Below, piece by piece: positions 8,391 through 16,842 of a stretch of 64,000 nucleotides of DNA. The notes beneath the pieces were generated by a model. It did no database searches. It saw nothing but the letters and a program-made list of their open reading frames with translations, and was not told where the DNA came from. Origin of the DNA: Paenibacillus sp. J2TS4 (GTDB lineage Bacteria > Bacillota > Bacilli > Paenibacillales > NBRC-103111); NCBI RefSeq assembly GCF_018403245.1, contig NZ_BOSH01000001.1, positions 620,001 to 684,000 of the forward strand, in the 5' to 3' direction. The position numbers were made by a program, and so were the translations under genes. Every line of letters starts with the position of its first letter. Position 1 is the stretch's first letter.

Positions 8391-9203
8391 ATGGAGATAG
8401 GCCAAAAGCCGTTGTCCGGCCGGCGTATATTAGTAACTCGGACGAAGGAGCAAGCGGGAGAGCTCGTGCAGCGGATTGAAGAACTGGGAGGGAAAGCAGT
8501 GGCGCTTCCGGTCATCCGGCTGCAATCTCCAGTCGATCCGGCCAGGCTGTCCGAATTGGAGCAGGCGATAGAGCGGCTGGAGCAATTCAATTGGATATTT
8601 TTCACAAGTGTCAACGCTGTGGTTCATTTCCTTGATCGGCTCAAGCAGTTCGGCTCGGATGTTCACAGGCTGCATGGGGCGCGTATTGCAGCCGTCGGCC
8701 CGAAGACAGCGAGAGCACTGGAGGATCGGGGATTAACCGTCTACGCGATCCCTGAACGTTATCAGGCGGAAGATTTATTCGATACCGTTGCTGGGGACCT
8801 GCGAGCAGGCCAGCAGGCTCTTATCCCCCGTTCGGATTTGGCCCGCAAGGTTTTGCCGGACAATCTACGTTCGCAAGGAATACATGTGACGGAAATTGAC
8901 ATTTATGAAAATATCCTATGCACGGACCATGCGGCCAAGCTGGCTGAATTATTTATCGATAGGCAAATTGATATGCTCCCTTTGACCAGTCCGTCCACCT
9001 TCCGAAATTTGGTCACCTTGCTCCAGTCCGCAGGGGTGAAGGAGCCGATGGTGCTGTTATCGGATGTAATGCTGCTCTGCATCGGTCCGGTAACGGCCCG
9101 GGCGGTCGAGGAAGCCGGCTGGACGGACTATCGCATGGCGAAGGAAGCCACCATCGATTCGCTCGTCGAGGCCATGGTCGAAGCCTCGGAGCAGCTTGGT
9201 TGA
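8391..9203 (+). CDS. hemD: Uroporphyrinogen-III synthase
   Basis: HemD closes hydroxymethylbilane with inversion of ring D to give uroporphyrinogen III. The 270-residue protein shows the two-domain family pattern: the start region GRRILVTRTKEQAGEL, the linker FNWIFFTSVNAVVHFLDRL, and a C-terminal part with LTSPSTFRNL and CIGPVTARAVEEAGW. Sequence identity in this family is low, so position between hemC and hemB supports the call. ATG at 8391 has AGGGGG upstream. Confidence 0.93.
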   Translation: MEIGQKPLSGRRILVTRTKEQAGELVQRIEELGGKAVALPVIRLQSPVDPARLSELEQAIERLEQFNWIFFTSVNAVVHFLDRLKQFGSDVHRLHGARIAAVGPKTARALEDRGLTVYAIPERYQAEDLFDTVAGDLRAGQQALIPRSDLARKVLPDNLRSQGIHVTEIDIYENILCTDHAAKLAELFIDRQIDMLPLTSPSTFRNLVTLLQSAGVKEPMVLLSDVMLLCIGPVTARAVEEAGWTDYRMAKEATIDSLVEAMVEASEQLG

Positions 9204-9347
9204 ATATTGTAAAACAGAATTTTAAAATCTGGCGGGCATGCAGGGCTCCTGGAGCGAAAAAGGTGCAGTTATACCTTTATTTTCCCAGTTAAGATTGGAC
9301 AGATTTTAATTTCATTTGAAATAACAAATATGCAGGAGGGAAACCGA

Positions 9348-10343
9348 ATGAACTTTCCGGTAGTTCGCAATCGCAGGCTCCGCACTTCCCGGGGGATGCG
9401 CAATTTAGTAAGGGAAAACTCTTTATCCGTCCATGATTTAATTTATCCGCTGTTTGTTACCCATGGGACGGACATTAAAGACGAGATCGCTTCAATGCCC
9501 GGCGTCTATCACTATTCTTTGGATCGGCTGGAAGAGGAGCTCGCTGAAATTCATGAGCTGGGTATTCAGGCGGTGCTGCTGTTCGGAATTCCCGAGCATA
9601 AGGATGCCGAAGGAACTTCCGCCTTCGAAGAAGACGGAATCGTCCAGCAGGCGACCCGCCGGATCAAGGAGCTCTATCCGGAGCTGCTTGTCATAGCGGA
9701 TACTTGCCTCTGTCAATTTACCGATCATGGCCATTGCGGCATCGTCGTTCAGGATCCGGTCAGCCGGCAGGCGGTGATCGACAACGACCGCTCCTTGGAG
9801 CTGCTCGCCCGTACGGCGGTTTCGCAAGCGAAGGCCGGTGCCGATATTATCGCCCCCTCCAACATGATGGACGGCTTTGTAACCGCTATTCGCGCAGCGT
9901 TGGATGAGGCCGGCTTCGAGCAGGTCCCGGTCATGTCCTATTCCGTCAAGTACTCGTCCTCATTCTATGGTCCATTCCGCGATGCGGCACATTCCACTCC
10001 GCAATTCGGAGATCGGAGAACTTATCAGATGGATCCGGCCAATCTTCGTGAAGCTATCCGCGAAGCGGAAACCGATGTGGCGGAGGGCGCCGATTTTCTG
10101 ATGGTTAAACCGGCCTTGGCTTATATGGATGTAATCCGGACGCTTAAAGATAACTTCGACCTTCCGGTCGTAGCTTACAACGTCAGTGCGGAATACTCGA
10201 TGGTTAAGGCTGCCGCTGACAAAGGGTGGATTGATGAGCAGGCGGTCGTAATGGAAATGCTGCTTGGAATGAAGCGGGCTGGCGCTGATATTTTAATTAC
10301 TTATTTCGCCAAAGATGTTATCCGTTGGCTTAAGGAGCAGTGA
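9348..10343 (+). CDS. hemB: Delta-aminolevulinic acid dehydratase (porphobilinogen synthase)
   Basis: HemB condenses two 5-aminolevulinate molecules into porphobilinogen. The ATG at 9348 follows AGGAGGG and gives [14 protein letters not shown], 331 residues, the usual size; the in-frame ATG at 9330 contains the ribosome binding site and is not used. The zinc-site cysteines are in [15 protein letters not shown], and the two active-site lysines are in [16 protein letters not shown] and [15 protein letters not shown] 144-base gap separates it from hemD. A terminator follows at 10502, so hemAXCDB ends here, unlike B. subtilis where hemL follows hemB directly. Confidence 0.97.
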   Translation: MNFPVVRNRRLRTSRGMRNLVRENSLSVHDLIYPLFVTHGTDIKDEIASMPGVYHYSLDRLEEELAEIHELGIQAVLLFGIPEHKDAEGTSAFEEDGIVQQATRRIKELYPELLVIADTCLCQFTDHGHCGIVVQDPVSRQAVIDNDRSLELLARTAVSQAKAGADIIAPSNMMDGFVTAIRAALDEAGFEQVPVMSYSVKYSSSFYGPFRDAAHSTPQFGDRRTYQMDPANLREAIREAETDVAEGADFLMVKPALAYMDVIRTLKDNFDLPVVAYNVSAEYSMVKAAADKGWIDEQAVVMEMLLGMKRAGADILITYFAKDVIRWLKEQ

Positions 10344-10501
10344 GCGGACGGTGTCGAATGATCGGTTCCGGATCCGCAGCATTCCGTCATTGTATACTTG
10401 AAAGAGCAGAGAGACTGAACAGAGAGAGGGATACAGTCGGTTGGCATGTAAAATGCATCCTTTCGACGTCAATCCTTTATATAGCAAGCATCAAGTGGAA
10501 T

Positions 10502-10532
10502 TAACGGTCTTAATCATGGCCGTTATTTTTTT
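10502..10532 (+). terminator. Intrinsic terminator after hemB
   Basis: TAACGG (10502-10507) pairs with CCGTTA (10520-10525), extended by a G.U and a C-G pair, followed by a run of seven T. Confidence 0.7.
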
Positions 10533-10615
10533 CTGCGGTTGATTCGATAGGTTAGGTCACCCCAGAGCTGCTGGCGGCTTGTCATAGGATTGTCGGAATA
10601 TCGCTGTCGGATCGG

Positions 10616-10644
10616 TTGTTACGCTCATTTAAATAGGGCATAAT
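10616..10644 (+). promoter_or_regulatory. Candidate SigA promoter for hemEHYL
   Basis: TTGTTA (10616-10621), 17-base spacer, CATAAT (10639-10644), 36 bases ahead of hemE. It would make hemEHYL a separate transcript. Confidence 0.6.
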
Positions 10645-10679
10645 GAGAGGTAGCAATTTAACGGAAATGAGGAAAAAAT

Positions 10680-11756
10680 ATGATTACTAACGACAGGTTT
10701 CTTAAAGCATGCCGCAAGCAGCCGGTAGATCGTCTTCCTGTATGGTACATGCGCCAGGCTGGACGCTATGATCCGGAATACCGCAAGATTAAAGAAAAAT
10801 ACAGCTTGCTCGAAATTTGCCTGCAGCCCGAATTGGCAGCCGAAGTTACATTAATGCCGGTCCGGAAGCTGGGAGTGGACGCTGCGATTCTATATTCCGA
10901 CATTATGAATCCTGTAGCTTCCTTGGGGATTGATTTCGATATTGTGCCCAACGTGGGGCCCGTTATCGCCAATCCGATTCGTTCCACGCAAGATATAGAT
11001 AATCTGCGCCCGATTGATGTGGAAGGGGATTTGTCTCACGTGTTGAAGACGATTGAAATCCTGGACCGCGAGCTCGAGGTGCCGCTTATTTCGTTTGCGG
11101 GAGCTCCTTTTACTATCGCAAGCTATTTAATAGAAGGGCGTCCTTCCAAGAACTATATCCGGACTAAAGAGTTAATGTATTCCGAGCCGGAAGTATGGCA
11201 TCGTTTGATGGACAAGTTGGGAGATATGGTCATCACTTACTTAAAAGCTCACGTTGCTTCGGGAGCCAAGGCTGTTCAATTGTTCGACAGCTGGGTGGGG
11301 GCGCTGTCTCCGAACGATTTCAAGCAATATGTTCGACCCGTTATCGAACGGATTTTTAAGGAGCTGTCTCATCTGGCCGAGCCCAAAATCTATTTCCCCG
11401 GCGTCAGCTCCGGAGAACTTCTGCCAACGATAATCGATCTGCAGGCGGAAGTGATCGGATTGGATTGGCGGCTTTCCATCTCGGAGGGACGGAGAAGGCT
11501 CGATAACCGGTTTGCTGTTCAAGGCAATCTGGACCCTCTCGTGCTGACGGCCCCGATGTCGGTCATTAAAGAACAGGCCAAAGCGATTATGGATGAGGGA
11601 ATGCTGAAGCCCGGCTATATTTTTAACCTGGGGCACGGATTGTTCCCGGAAGCCTCGCTGGAGAAGCTGAAGGAATTGACCGAATATGTCCATGATTATT
11701 CAAGCTCTGTGCTTAATCCATCCGCGAAGGAAGTGAATTCGAATGTCCAAGCGTAA
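10680..11756 (+). CDS. hemE: Uroporphyrinogen decarboxylase
   Basis: HemE removes the four acetate carboxyls of uroporphyrinogen III to give coproporphyrinogen III. The 358-residue protein has the family signature PVWYMRQAGRYDPEYR near the N-terminus, the catalytic Asp in LYSDIMNP, and FFPGVSSG- and NLGHG-type segments near the C-terminus (YFPGVSSGELL, FNLGHGLFPEASLEKL). ATG at 10680. The last 14 bases overlap hemH, so the two are translationally coupled, as in hemEHY of B. subtilis. Confidence 0.97.
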   Translation: MITNDRFLKACRKQPVDRLPVWYMRQAGRYDPEYRKIKEKYSLLEICLQPELAAEVTLMPVRKLGVDAAILYSDIMNPVASLGIDFDIVPNVGPVIANPIRSTQDIDNLRPIDVEGDLSHVLKTIEILDRELEVPLISFAGAPFTIASYLIEGRPSKNYIRTKELMYSEPEVWHRLMDKLGDMVITYLKAHVASGAKAVQLFDSWVGALSPNDFKQYVRPVIERIFKELSHLAEPKIYFPGVSSGELLPTIIDLQAEVIGLDWRLSISEGRRRLDNRFAVQGNLDPLVLTAPMSVIKEQAKAIMDEGMLKPGYIFNLGHGLFPEASLEKLKELTEYVHDYSSSVLNPSAKEVNSNVQA

Positions 11757-12678
11757 AGTCGGTGTGCTCGTCATGTCTTACGGGACTCCAGAGAGCATGG
11801 ATCAGATCGAGGCCTACTATACTCATATTCGCCGCGGTCATCCGCCTACCGCGGAGCAATTGAACGAATTAAAACAACGTTATGAAGCGATTGTCGGCGG
11901 TTTTTTTCCGCTGAGGAAGAATACGGACCGTCAGGTCGCCGCTTTACAGGAAACACTGAACCGCAACCAGACGGACATTGAATTTGTTTGCTATCAAGGA
12001 TTGAAGCATGCCTCTCCGTTCATTGAGGACGGAGTAGAGCAAATGGTGAAGGACGGGCTGACCGAAGCGGTCGGTGTAGTGCTCGCTCCGCATTATTCAA
12101 CCATGAGCGTGGGCACCTATAACAAGCGGGCCCAGCAGAAGGCAGAGGAACTTGGACTGTCCATCCGGTTTGTGAACAGCTACCACCTTCACCCGAAGCT
12201 GCTTGAAGCATTATCATCGCGTGTGGAGAACACGCTGCAAAAGTTCGGAGATGCGGAGAAGGACGAGGTTCGCGTTATTTTTACGGCACATAGTTTACCG
12301 GCCAAAATATTGGAGCTGAACGACCCGTATGTCGATCAGTTGATGGAGACATCTCGGGCGATTGCCGATCGCCTCGGACTGACCAACTGGCAGTTCGGCT
12401 GGCAAAGTGCGGGCCAAACCGCGATGCCATGGCTTGGTCCGGACATCTTGGAAACGCTGGAGACGATCCACAAGGAAGAGAACGTAAAGAATGTTCTCCT
12501 CTGTCCAATCGGCTTTGTGTCCGATCACTTGGAAGTGCTGTACGACATTGACATCGAATGCCGCCAAACCGCTGACAAGCTGGGCATCCATCTTGAGCGG
12601 ACGGAGTCTTTGAACACAGACCCGCTGTATATGGAGACTTTATCGGACGTTGTTACTGCGGAGCTTGAAAGGAATTGA
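11743..12678 (+). CDS. hemH: Ferrochelatase (coproporphyrin III ferrochelatase type)
   Basis: HemH inserts ferrous iron into the porphyrin. In Gram-positive bacteria of this kind the substrate is coproporphyrin III (the CpfC activity of the coproporphyrin-dependent route); this is family knowledge, not visible here. The 311-residue protein has LVMSYGTPESMDQIEAYYTHIRRG at its start, the active-site His in VIFTAHSLP, and the conserved Glu in VSDHLEVLYDID. Its ATG lies inside the hemE 3' end. hemY follows after six bases. Confidence 0.96.
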   Translation: MSKRKVGVLVMSYGTPESMDQIEAYYTHIRRGHPPTAEQLNELKQRYEAIVGGFFPLRKNTDRQVAALQETLNRNQTDIEFVCYQGLKHASPFIEDGVEQMVKDGLTEAVGVVLAPHYSTMSVGTYNKRAQQKAEELGLSIRFVNSYHLHPKLLEALSSRVENTLQKFGDAEKDEVRVIFTAHSLPAKILELNDPYVDQLMETSRAIADRLGLTNWQFGWQSAGQTAMPWLGPDILETLETIHKEENVKNVLLCPIGFVSDHLEVLYDIDIECRQTADKLGIHLERTESLNTDPLYMETLSDVVTAELERN

Positions 12679-12684
12679 TTCGCT

Positions 12685-14118
12685 ATGACCGAACCGAAGC
12701 AGATTGTCGTAATCGGCGGCGGGATCACGGGCTTAAGTGCCGCATTTTATATAGATCGGTTGTTGAAGGAAAATAAAATCAAGGCGGACATTACCGTTCT
12801 TGAAAAAAACCATACGATCGGCGGCAAAGTCAACACGCTGGCCAAGGATGGATTTGTGATCGAGAAAGGCCCGGACTCATTCCTCGCTCGAAAAACACCG
12901 ATTATCGATTTGACCAAGGAGCTTGGATTGGAGAAAGAGCTTGTCCCGACTAATCCGAAGGCCAAGAAAACCTATATTATGAACCGGGGCAAGCTTCACC
13001 GCATGCCGCCGGGACTTAATCTGGGCATTCCGACGGAATGGAAGCCTTTTATGAAGAGCGGGCTTATCTCTCCATGGGGGAAGGTCAGAGCGGCAATGGA
13101 TCTGGTTCTTCCCCGGCGGAAGGAATCCGGAGATGAATCGCTGGGCGGATTTCTGGAGCGAAGGCTGGGCAGGGAGGTTCTGAATAATATTGCCGAGCCG
13201 TTATTGGCCGGAATTTATGCCGGAGATACTCACCAGCTTAGCCTGCAGGCGACCTTTCCCCAATTCCAGGCGCTGGAGCAGAACAAACGCAGCCTCATTC
13301 TCGGCATGACCGAAAGCAAGAAACAAACCCCTCCGCCTAGCGGAGTCCCGGAGGAAGTCCGGCACAGTCTGTTCCTCTCCTATCGGGACGGACTGATGAC
13401 GCTGATCCGGGGGCTGGAGGATGCTTTGCGGCGGGCAGGCGTGCAAATAATAACAGGCCGAGGCGTAGCCGGTATCGAGCGGCTGGACGGCGGGCAAGGC
13501 CGTATTGTTCTGGATAACGGCGACAGTCAGATCGCCGACGGGGTGGTTGTAGCGCTGCCAACCTATGCCCTGGCTGAGCTGCTGCCGGAGCTTCCTGCGG
13601 TTCAGAAGCTCGGGGGCATGACTTACGTGTCCGTCGCCAACGTCATATCCGCCTTTGATGCCAGCCAAGTTCCGCACGATCTGGATGGATCGGGGTTTCT
13701 CGTGCCGCGTAAGGAAGGACGGTTTATAACAGCGTGTACCTGGACCTCTTCCAAATGGATGCATACCGCTCCCGAGGGCAAGGTGCTTATTCGCTGTTAT
13801 ATCGGCCGATCGGGACAAGAGGAATGGATGAAGCTTTCCGACGAAGAGCTGATGCGCGGGGTTCGCAAGGATATGAAGGAATTGACAGGCATTGAGGCGG
13901 AGCCATTGTTTTACGAAATTACAAGACTCCCGCGATCGATGCCGCAGTATCCGGTAGGCCATCTGGACGTTATCCGTCAGGCCAGGAAAGAAGCTGCCGA
14001 GTTTATTCCGGGGCTGCTCCTGACCGGAGCGGGCTTTCATGGAGTCGGGCTGCCGGATTGCATTCGCCAAGGCAAGGAAGCGGCGCTGCAAATGGCAGAG
14101 CAGATGAGCCGGTCCTGA
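12685..14118 (+). CDS. hemY: Coproporphyrinogen III / protoporphyrinogen oxidase (HemY/CgoX)
   Basis: HemY is a flavoprotein that oxidises coproporphyrinogen III to coproporphyrin III with oxygen. The 477-residue protein starts with the dinucleotide-binding fold QIVVIGGGITGLSAAFYIDR followed by the ADP-binding acidic residue in TVLEKNHTIGGKV. The C-terminal FAD-binding stretch LLLTGAGFHGVGLPDCIRQGKEAA is present. It is ordered hemE-hemH-hemY as in B. subtilis. The final enzyme of the route, HemQ/ChdC, is not in this window. Confidence 0.95.
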   Translation: MTEPKQIVVIGGGITGLSAAFYIDRLLKENKIKADITVLEKNHTIGGKVNTLAKDGFVIEKGPDSFLARKTPIIDLTKELGLEKELVPTNPKAKKTYIMNRGKLHRMPPGLNLGIPTEWKPFMKSGLISPWGKVRAAMDLVLPRRKESGDESLGGFLERRLGREVLNNIAEPLLAGIYAGDTHQLSLQATFPQFQALEQNKRSLILGMTESKKQTPPPSGVPEEVRHSLFLSYRDGLMTLIRGLEDALRRAGVQIITGRGVAGIERLDGGQGRIVLDNGDSQIADGVVVALPTYALAELLPELPAVQKLGGMTYVSVANVISAFDASQVPHDLDGSGFLVPRKEGRFITACTWTSSKWMHTAPEGKVLIRCYIGRSGQEEWMKLSDEELMRGVRKDMKELTGIEAEPLFYEITRLPRSMPQYPVGHLDVIRQARKEAAEFIPGLLLTGAGFHGVGLPDCIRQGKEAALQMAEQMSRS

Positions 14119-14163
14119 CGGACTGCTGCTAAATATAAACCAGAATGACAAGGAGAAGGACAG

Positions 14164-15471
14164 GTGAGTATGTTGAATCAATCTCAGGGGCGAATAGATA
14201 CGAAATCAAAAGCCGCGTTTGCAGAAGCTAAGCAATATATTCCCGGTGGAGTGAACAGTCCGGTCCGTGCTTATAAATCGGTCGGGCTTACCCCCGTTTT
14301 CATAGAGAGGGCGGAAGGCTCGAGAGTGTACGATATCGATGGCAATGAGTTTATCGATTATGTCTGCTCCTGGGGACCTCTCATTATGGGGCACGCTCAC
14401 CCGGAAGTAGTGGAAGCGGTCCAAAGGACAGCCGCCCGGGGAACGAGCTTCGGAGCGCCTACCGAGCTGGAGACCGAAATGGCCAAGCTCGTTGCGGAAC
14501 GGATTCCGTCGATTGACATCGTTCGGATGGTCAACAGCGGAACAGAAGCGACGATGAGCGCGCTTCGCCTGGCCAGAGGCTACACGGGCCGCAATAAAAT
14601 TATGAAGTTCGAGGGATGCTATCACGGACATTCGGATTCTCTGCTCATCAAAGCCGGCTCCGGAGTGGCCACCCTGGGGCTGCCTGATAGTCCGGGCGTT
14701 CCGGAAGGGGTCGCCTCCAATACGATCACGGTTCCTTATAACGATCTTGAATCGGTTCGGCTGGCCTTCGACAAGTTCGGTGAACAAATCGCGGCTGTTA
14801 TCGTCGAGCCTGTAGCGGGCAATATGGGAGTCGTACCTCCGCTTCCGGGCTTCTTGCAGGGCTTGCGGGATGTAACGAATGAGTACGGCACGCTGCTTAT
14901 TTTTGACGAGGTCATGACCGGCTTCCGGGTCGGGTATTATAGCGCCCAAGGCTTGTTCGGGGTGACGCCGGACCTGACCTGCCTCGGCAAAGTCATCGGT
15001 GGCGGTCTCCCTGTCGGGGCCTATGGCGGCAAACGGGAAATTATGGAGCAAATGGCTCCGAGCGGTCCGATTTATCAGGCGGGCACCTTGTCCGGCAATC
15101 CGTTGGCGATGGCCGCTGGATATACGACGTTAAAGCTGATGACGCCGGAAGTGTATGAGGCGCTGGAGAAGAGAGCCTCCAGACTGGAGGAGGGCATCAC
15201 TGCCAACGCCAGGGAAATCGGCATCCCGAGCACCATTAATCGAGTGGGCTCCATGGTCTGTCCTTTCTTTACAGAGCAGCAAGTAATCAACTATGATACG
15301 GCAAAAACATCCGATCTCTCGCTGTTTAATCGGTATTTTGCCAACCTGCTTGATGTAGGCGTCTCCGTCGCCCCTTCCCAATTCGAGGGAATGTTCGTCT
15401 CCGCAGCACACTCGGAGCAAGAGATCGAGATGACGCTGGAACGGCATTATGAAGCGCTGAAGAGGCTGTAA
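14164..15471 (+). CDS. hemL: Glutamate-1-semialdehyde 2,1-aminomutase
   Basis: HemL converts glutamate-1-semialdehyde to 5-aminolevulinate with pyridoxal or pyridoxamine phosphate, the step directly after HemA. GTG at 14164 (AAGGAG seven bases upstream) gives 435 residues; ATG at 14170 is the alternative. [10 protein letters not shown] and the PLP lysine in [16 protein letters not shown] are visible, with the gating segment [13 protein letters not shown]. Unlike the B. subtilis order, hemL lies after hemEHY, not after hemB, and a terminator follows, so the pathway genes hemA to hemL form one 10.4-kb block. Confidence 0.96.
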   Translation: MSMLNQSQGRIDTKSKAAFAEAKQYIPGGVNSPVRAYKSVGLTPVFIERAEGSRVYDIDGNEFIDYVCSWGPLIMGHAHPEVVEAVQRTAARGTSFGAPTELETEMAKLVAERIPSIDIVRMVNSGTEATMSALRLARGYTGRNKIMKFEGCYHGHSDSLLIKAGSGVATLGLPDSPGVPEGVASNTITVPYNDLESVRLAFDKFGEQIAAVIVEPVAGNMGVVPPLPGFLQGLRDVTNEYGTLLIFDEVMTGFRVGYYSAQGLFGVTPDLTCLGKVIGGGLPVGAYGGKREIMEQMAPSGPIYQAGTLSGNPLAMAAGYTTLKLMTPEVYEALEKRASRLEEGITANAREIGIPSTINRVGSMVCPFFTEQQVINYDTAKTSDLSLFNRYFANLLDVGVSVAPSQFEGMFVSAAHSEQEIEMTLERHYEALKRL

Positions 15472-15560
15472 GCGAGAAATGAGAGCGAGAGTCTCATAAC
15501 CATTCATTCATAGCGATCTCCCCGCCAGGGGTATCCACTTGACTTTTATTAACCCTCTGC

Positions 15561-15594
15561 CTTGGCATGATCGATTCATGCCAAGCTTTTTTCT
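15561..15594 (+). terminator. Intrinsic terminator after hemL
   Basis: CTTGGCATGA (15561-15570) pairs with TCATGCCAAG (15576-15585), a perfect 10-bp stem, followed by CTTTTTTC. Confidence 0.9.
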
Positions 15595-15622
15595 TTTACA
15601 TGCAGGACAGGAGGATGTCAAT

Positions 15623-15730
15623 TTGAGTAAATATGTAATTGCCGGCTTGCCTTTGGATTTGATTCTTATTATTGGCTTGTTTGGGCTTGTACTCGTCGGG
15701 ATATGGTTTATGGGGATTCGTTCGAGGTGA
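15623..15730 (+). CDS. 35-residue single-pass membrane protein
   Basis: A TTG at 15623 has a full AGGAGG (15609-15614) eight bases upstream and opens a 35-codon frame. The product begins MSKYVIAGLPLDL and is almost entirely one hydrophobic helix, ending in the basic tail MGIRSR, so it should sit in the membrane with an inside C-terminus. Its TGA overlaps the GTG proposed as the start of the pseudouridine synthase gene by a GTGA junction. It lies directly after the hemL terminator. I do not know a family for it; the strong ribosome binding site and coupled stop are the evidence that it is real. Confidence 0.6.
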   Translation: MSKYVIAGLPLDLILIIGLFGLVLVGIWFMGIRSR

Positions 15731-16755
15731 AGCTGTCGCGCAAAGGAGAATGGCTGGTTGTTACGTCTGCGACAACGGCTATAACTAGGACCAGGCCGCG
15801 GGTCAAGTCGGAGGATGACCCGCTTACGGAATTGGTAGAGAACAGGGAAGCGGCGAATTTGCAACCTCTTAGAACCACTGTGGAAGCTGCCTTGGACTCA
15901 GCTTCGTCCGCCACTCCAAATGCGGCAAATCTGTCCGACGAATGCGTGGAGGGGTTTCTAATTCATCTCGGCATTCCGGACAAGCTGAAGGCCAAGCTGT
16001 TGCGTACGGATGGCGTTCGCCGCCAAGGGAACCGGCTTCTCATCCGTTTATTCCCCGCAGAAAATAGCGGTTATGAGCCGGAATGGATGGATTTGGACGT
16101 CCTGTATGAGGATGATTATTGTCTGGTAGTCAATAAACCGGCGGGAATGGCTGTCCATCCGACCGATCGGGGCGGACGGGGGACACTGGCCAATGCGGTA
16201 GCCTCCTATTACGAGTCGACCGGGCAAGCCTGCCGGGTACGGCATATTCACAGGCTGGACGAAGACACGACCGGCCCGGTTCTCTACGGCAAGAACGAAT
16301 TCGCCCAGCTTATTCTGGATGAGAAGCTGCGTGATAATGAAATGGAGCGGTTCTATGTCGCGTTAGTGGCAGGTCAGGTAAAGCCGGAACAGGGCACGAT
16401 CCAGGCTCCTATAGGAAGAGACAGGCATCATTCCCAACGACGCCGGGTAAGCCGCAAAACAGGACAGGCTGCGATGACTCGTTACGAAACGCTGGAGAGC
16501 TATGCCGGGGCCACTCTGCTGAAGCTGAAGCTGGAAACCGGGCGCACCCATCAAATTCGAGTCCATCTAAGTTATATCGATCATCCGATTATCGGAGATC
16601 TACTTTACGGGGGGAGGACCGCTTCCATTTCTCGTCAGGCTTTGCATGGACTGGCCTTGTCTTTTCCCCACCCTCTTACCCGGGAGATCGTGGCTGTGGA
16701 AGCCCCGCTTCCCGATGATTTAGCTAATTTAATTCAAGCCTGCTCAGAAGGCTAA
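15727..16755 (+). CDS. RluA-family pseudouridine synthase
   Basis: Members of this family convert specific uridines of rRNA or tRNA to pseudouridine. GTG at 15727 overlaps the preceding stop (GTGA) and yields MKLSRKGEWLVVT, 342 residues; ATG at 15703 is an in-frame alternative with weak ribosome binding. Residues about 15-75 are a low-complexity insert rich in Thr, Ala and Arg, then comes an S4-like part (IHLGIPDKLKAKLLRTDGVRRQG), then the catalytic domain with VNKPAGMAVHP and the catalytic Asp in HIHRLDEDTTG. The usual SGLL after that motif is TGPVLY here. ETGRTHQIRVHL and GDLLYGG complete the signature. The RNA target cannot be told. Confidence 0.9.
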   Translation: MKLSRKGEWLVVTSATTAITRTRPRVKSEDDPLTELVENREAANLQPLRTTVEAALDSASSATPNAANLSDECVEGFLIHLGIPDKLKAKLLRTDGVRRQGNRLLIRLFPAENSGYEPEWMDLDVLYEDDYCLVVNKPAGMAVHPTDRGGRGTLANAVASYYESTGQACRVRHIHRLDEDTTGPVLYGKNEFAQLILDEKLRDNEMERFYVALVAGQVKPEQGTIQAPIGRDRHHSQRRRVSRKTGQAAMTRYETLESYAGATLLKLKLETGRTHQIRVHLSYIDHPIIGDLLYGGRTASISRQALHGLALSFPHPLTREIVAVEAPLPDDLANLIQACSEG

Positions 16756-16842
16756 CCGAAAAAATGTGGCATGCTCTCCTTAAATCTCCCATATAAATGG
16801 ATTGAGCAAGGAAAGTCTCGATTCAAGAAGGGAGGAGTCAGG

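Larger units (their letters stand above)
10344..10679. other. Intergenic region hemB-hemE
   Basis: A 336-base gap holding the hemB terminator (10502-10532) and the hemE promoter (10616-10644). In the remaining sequence I see no gene or recognised RNA. Confidence 0.6.

Noticed and set aside
10344..10500. Possible T-box or riboswitch upstream of hemE
   Set aside because: No T-box sequence, no known aptamer core, and a terminator belonging to hemB explains the hairpin.
13201..14181. 326-codon minus-strand open frame opposite hemY
   Set aside because: It mirrors hemY codons, has no ribosome binding site and resembles no family; hemY itself is unmistakable.
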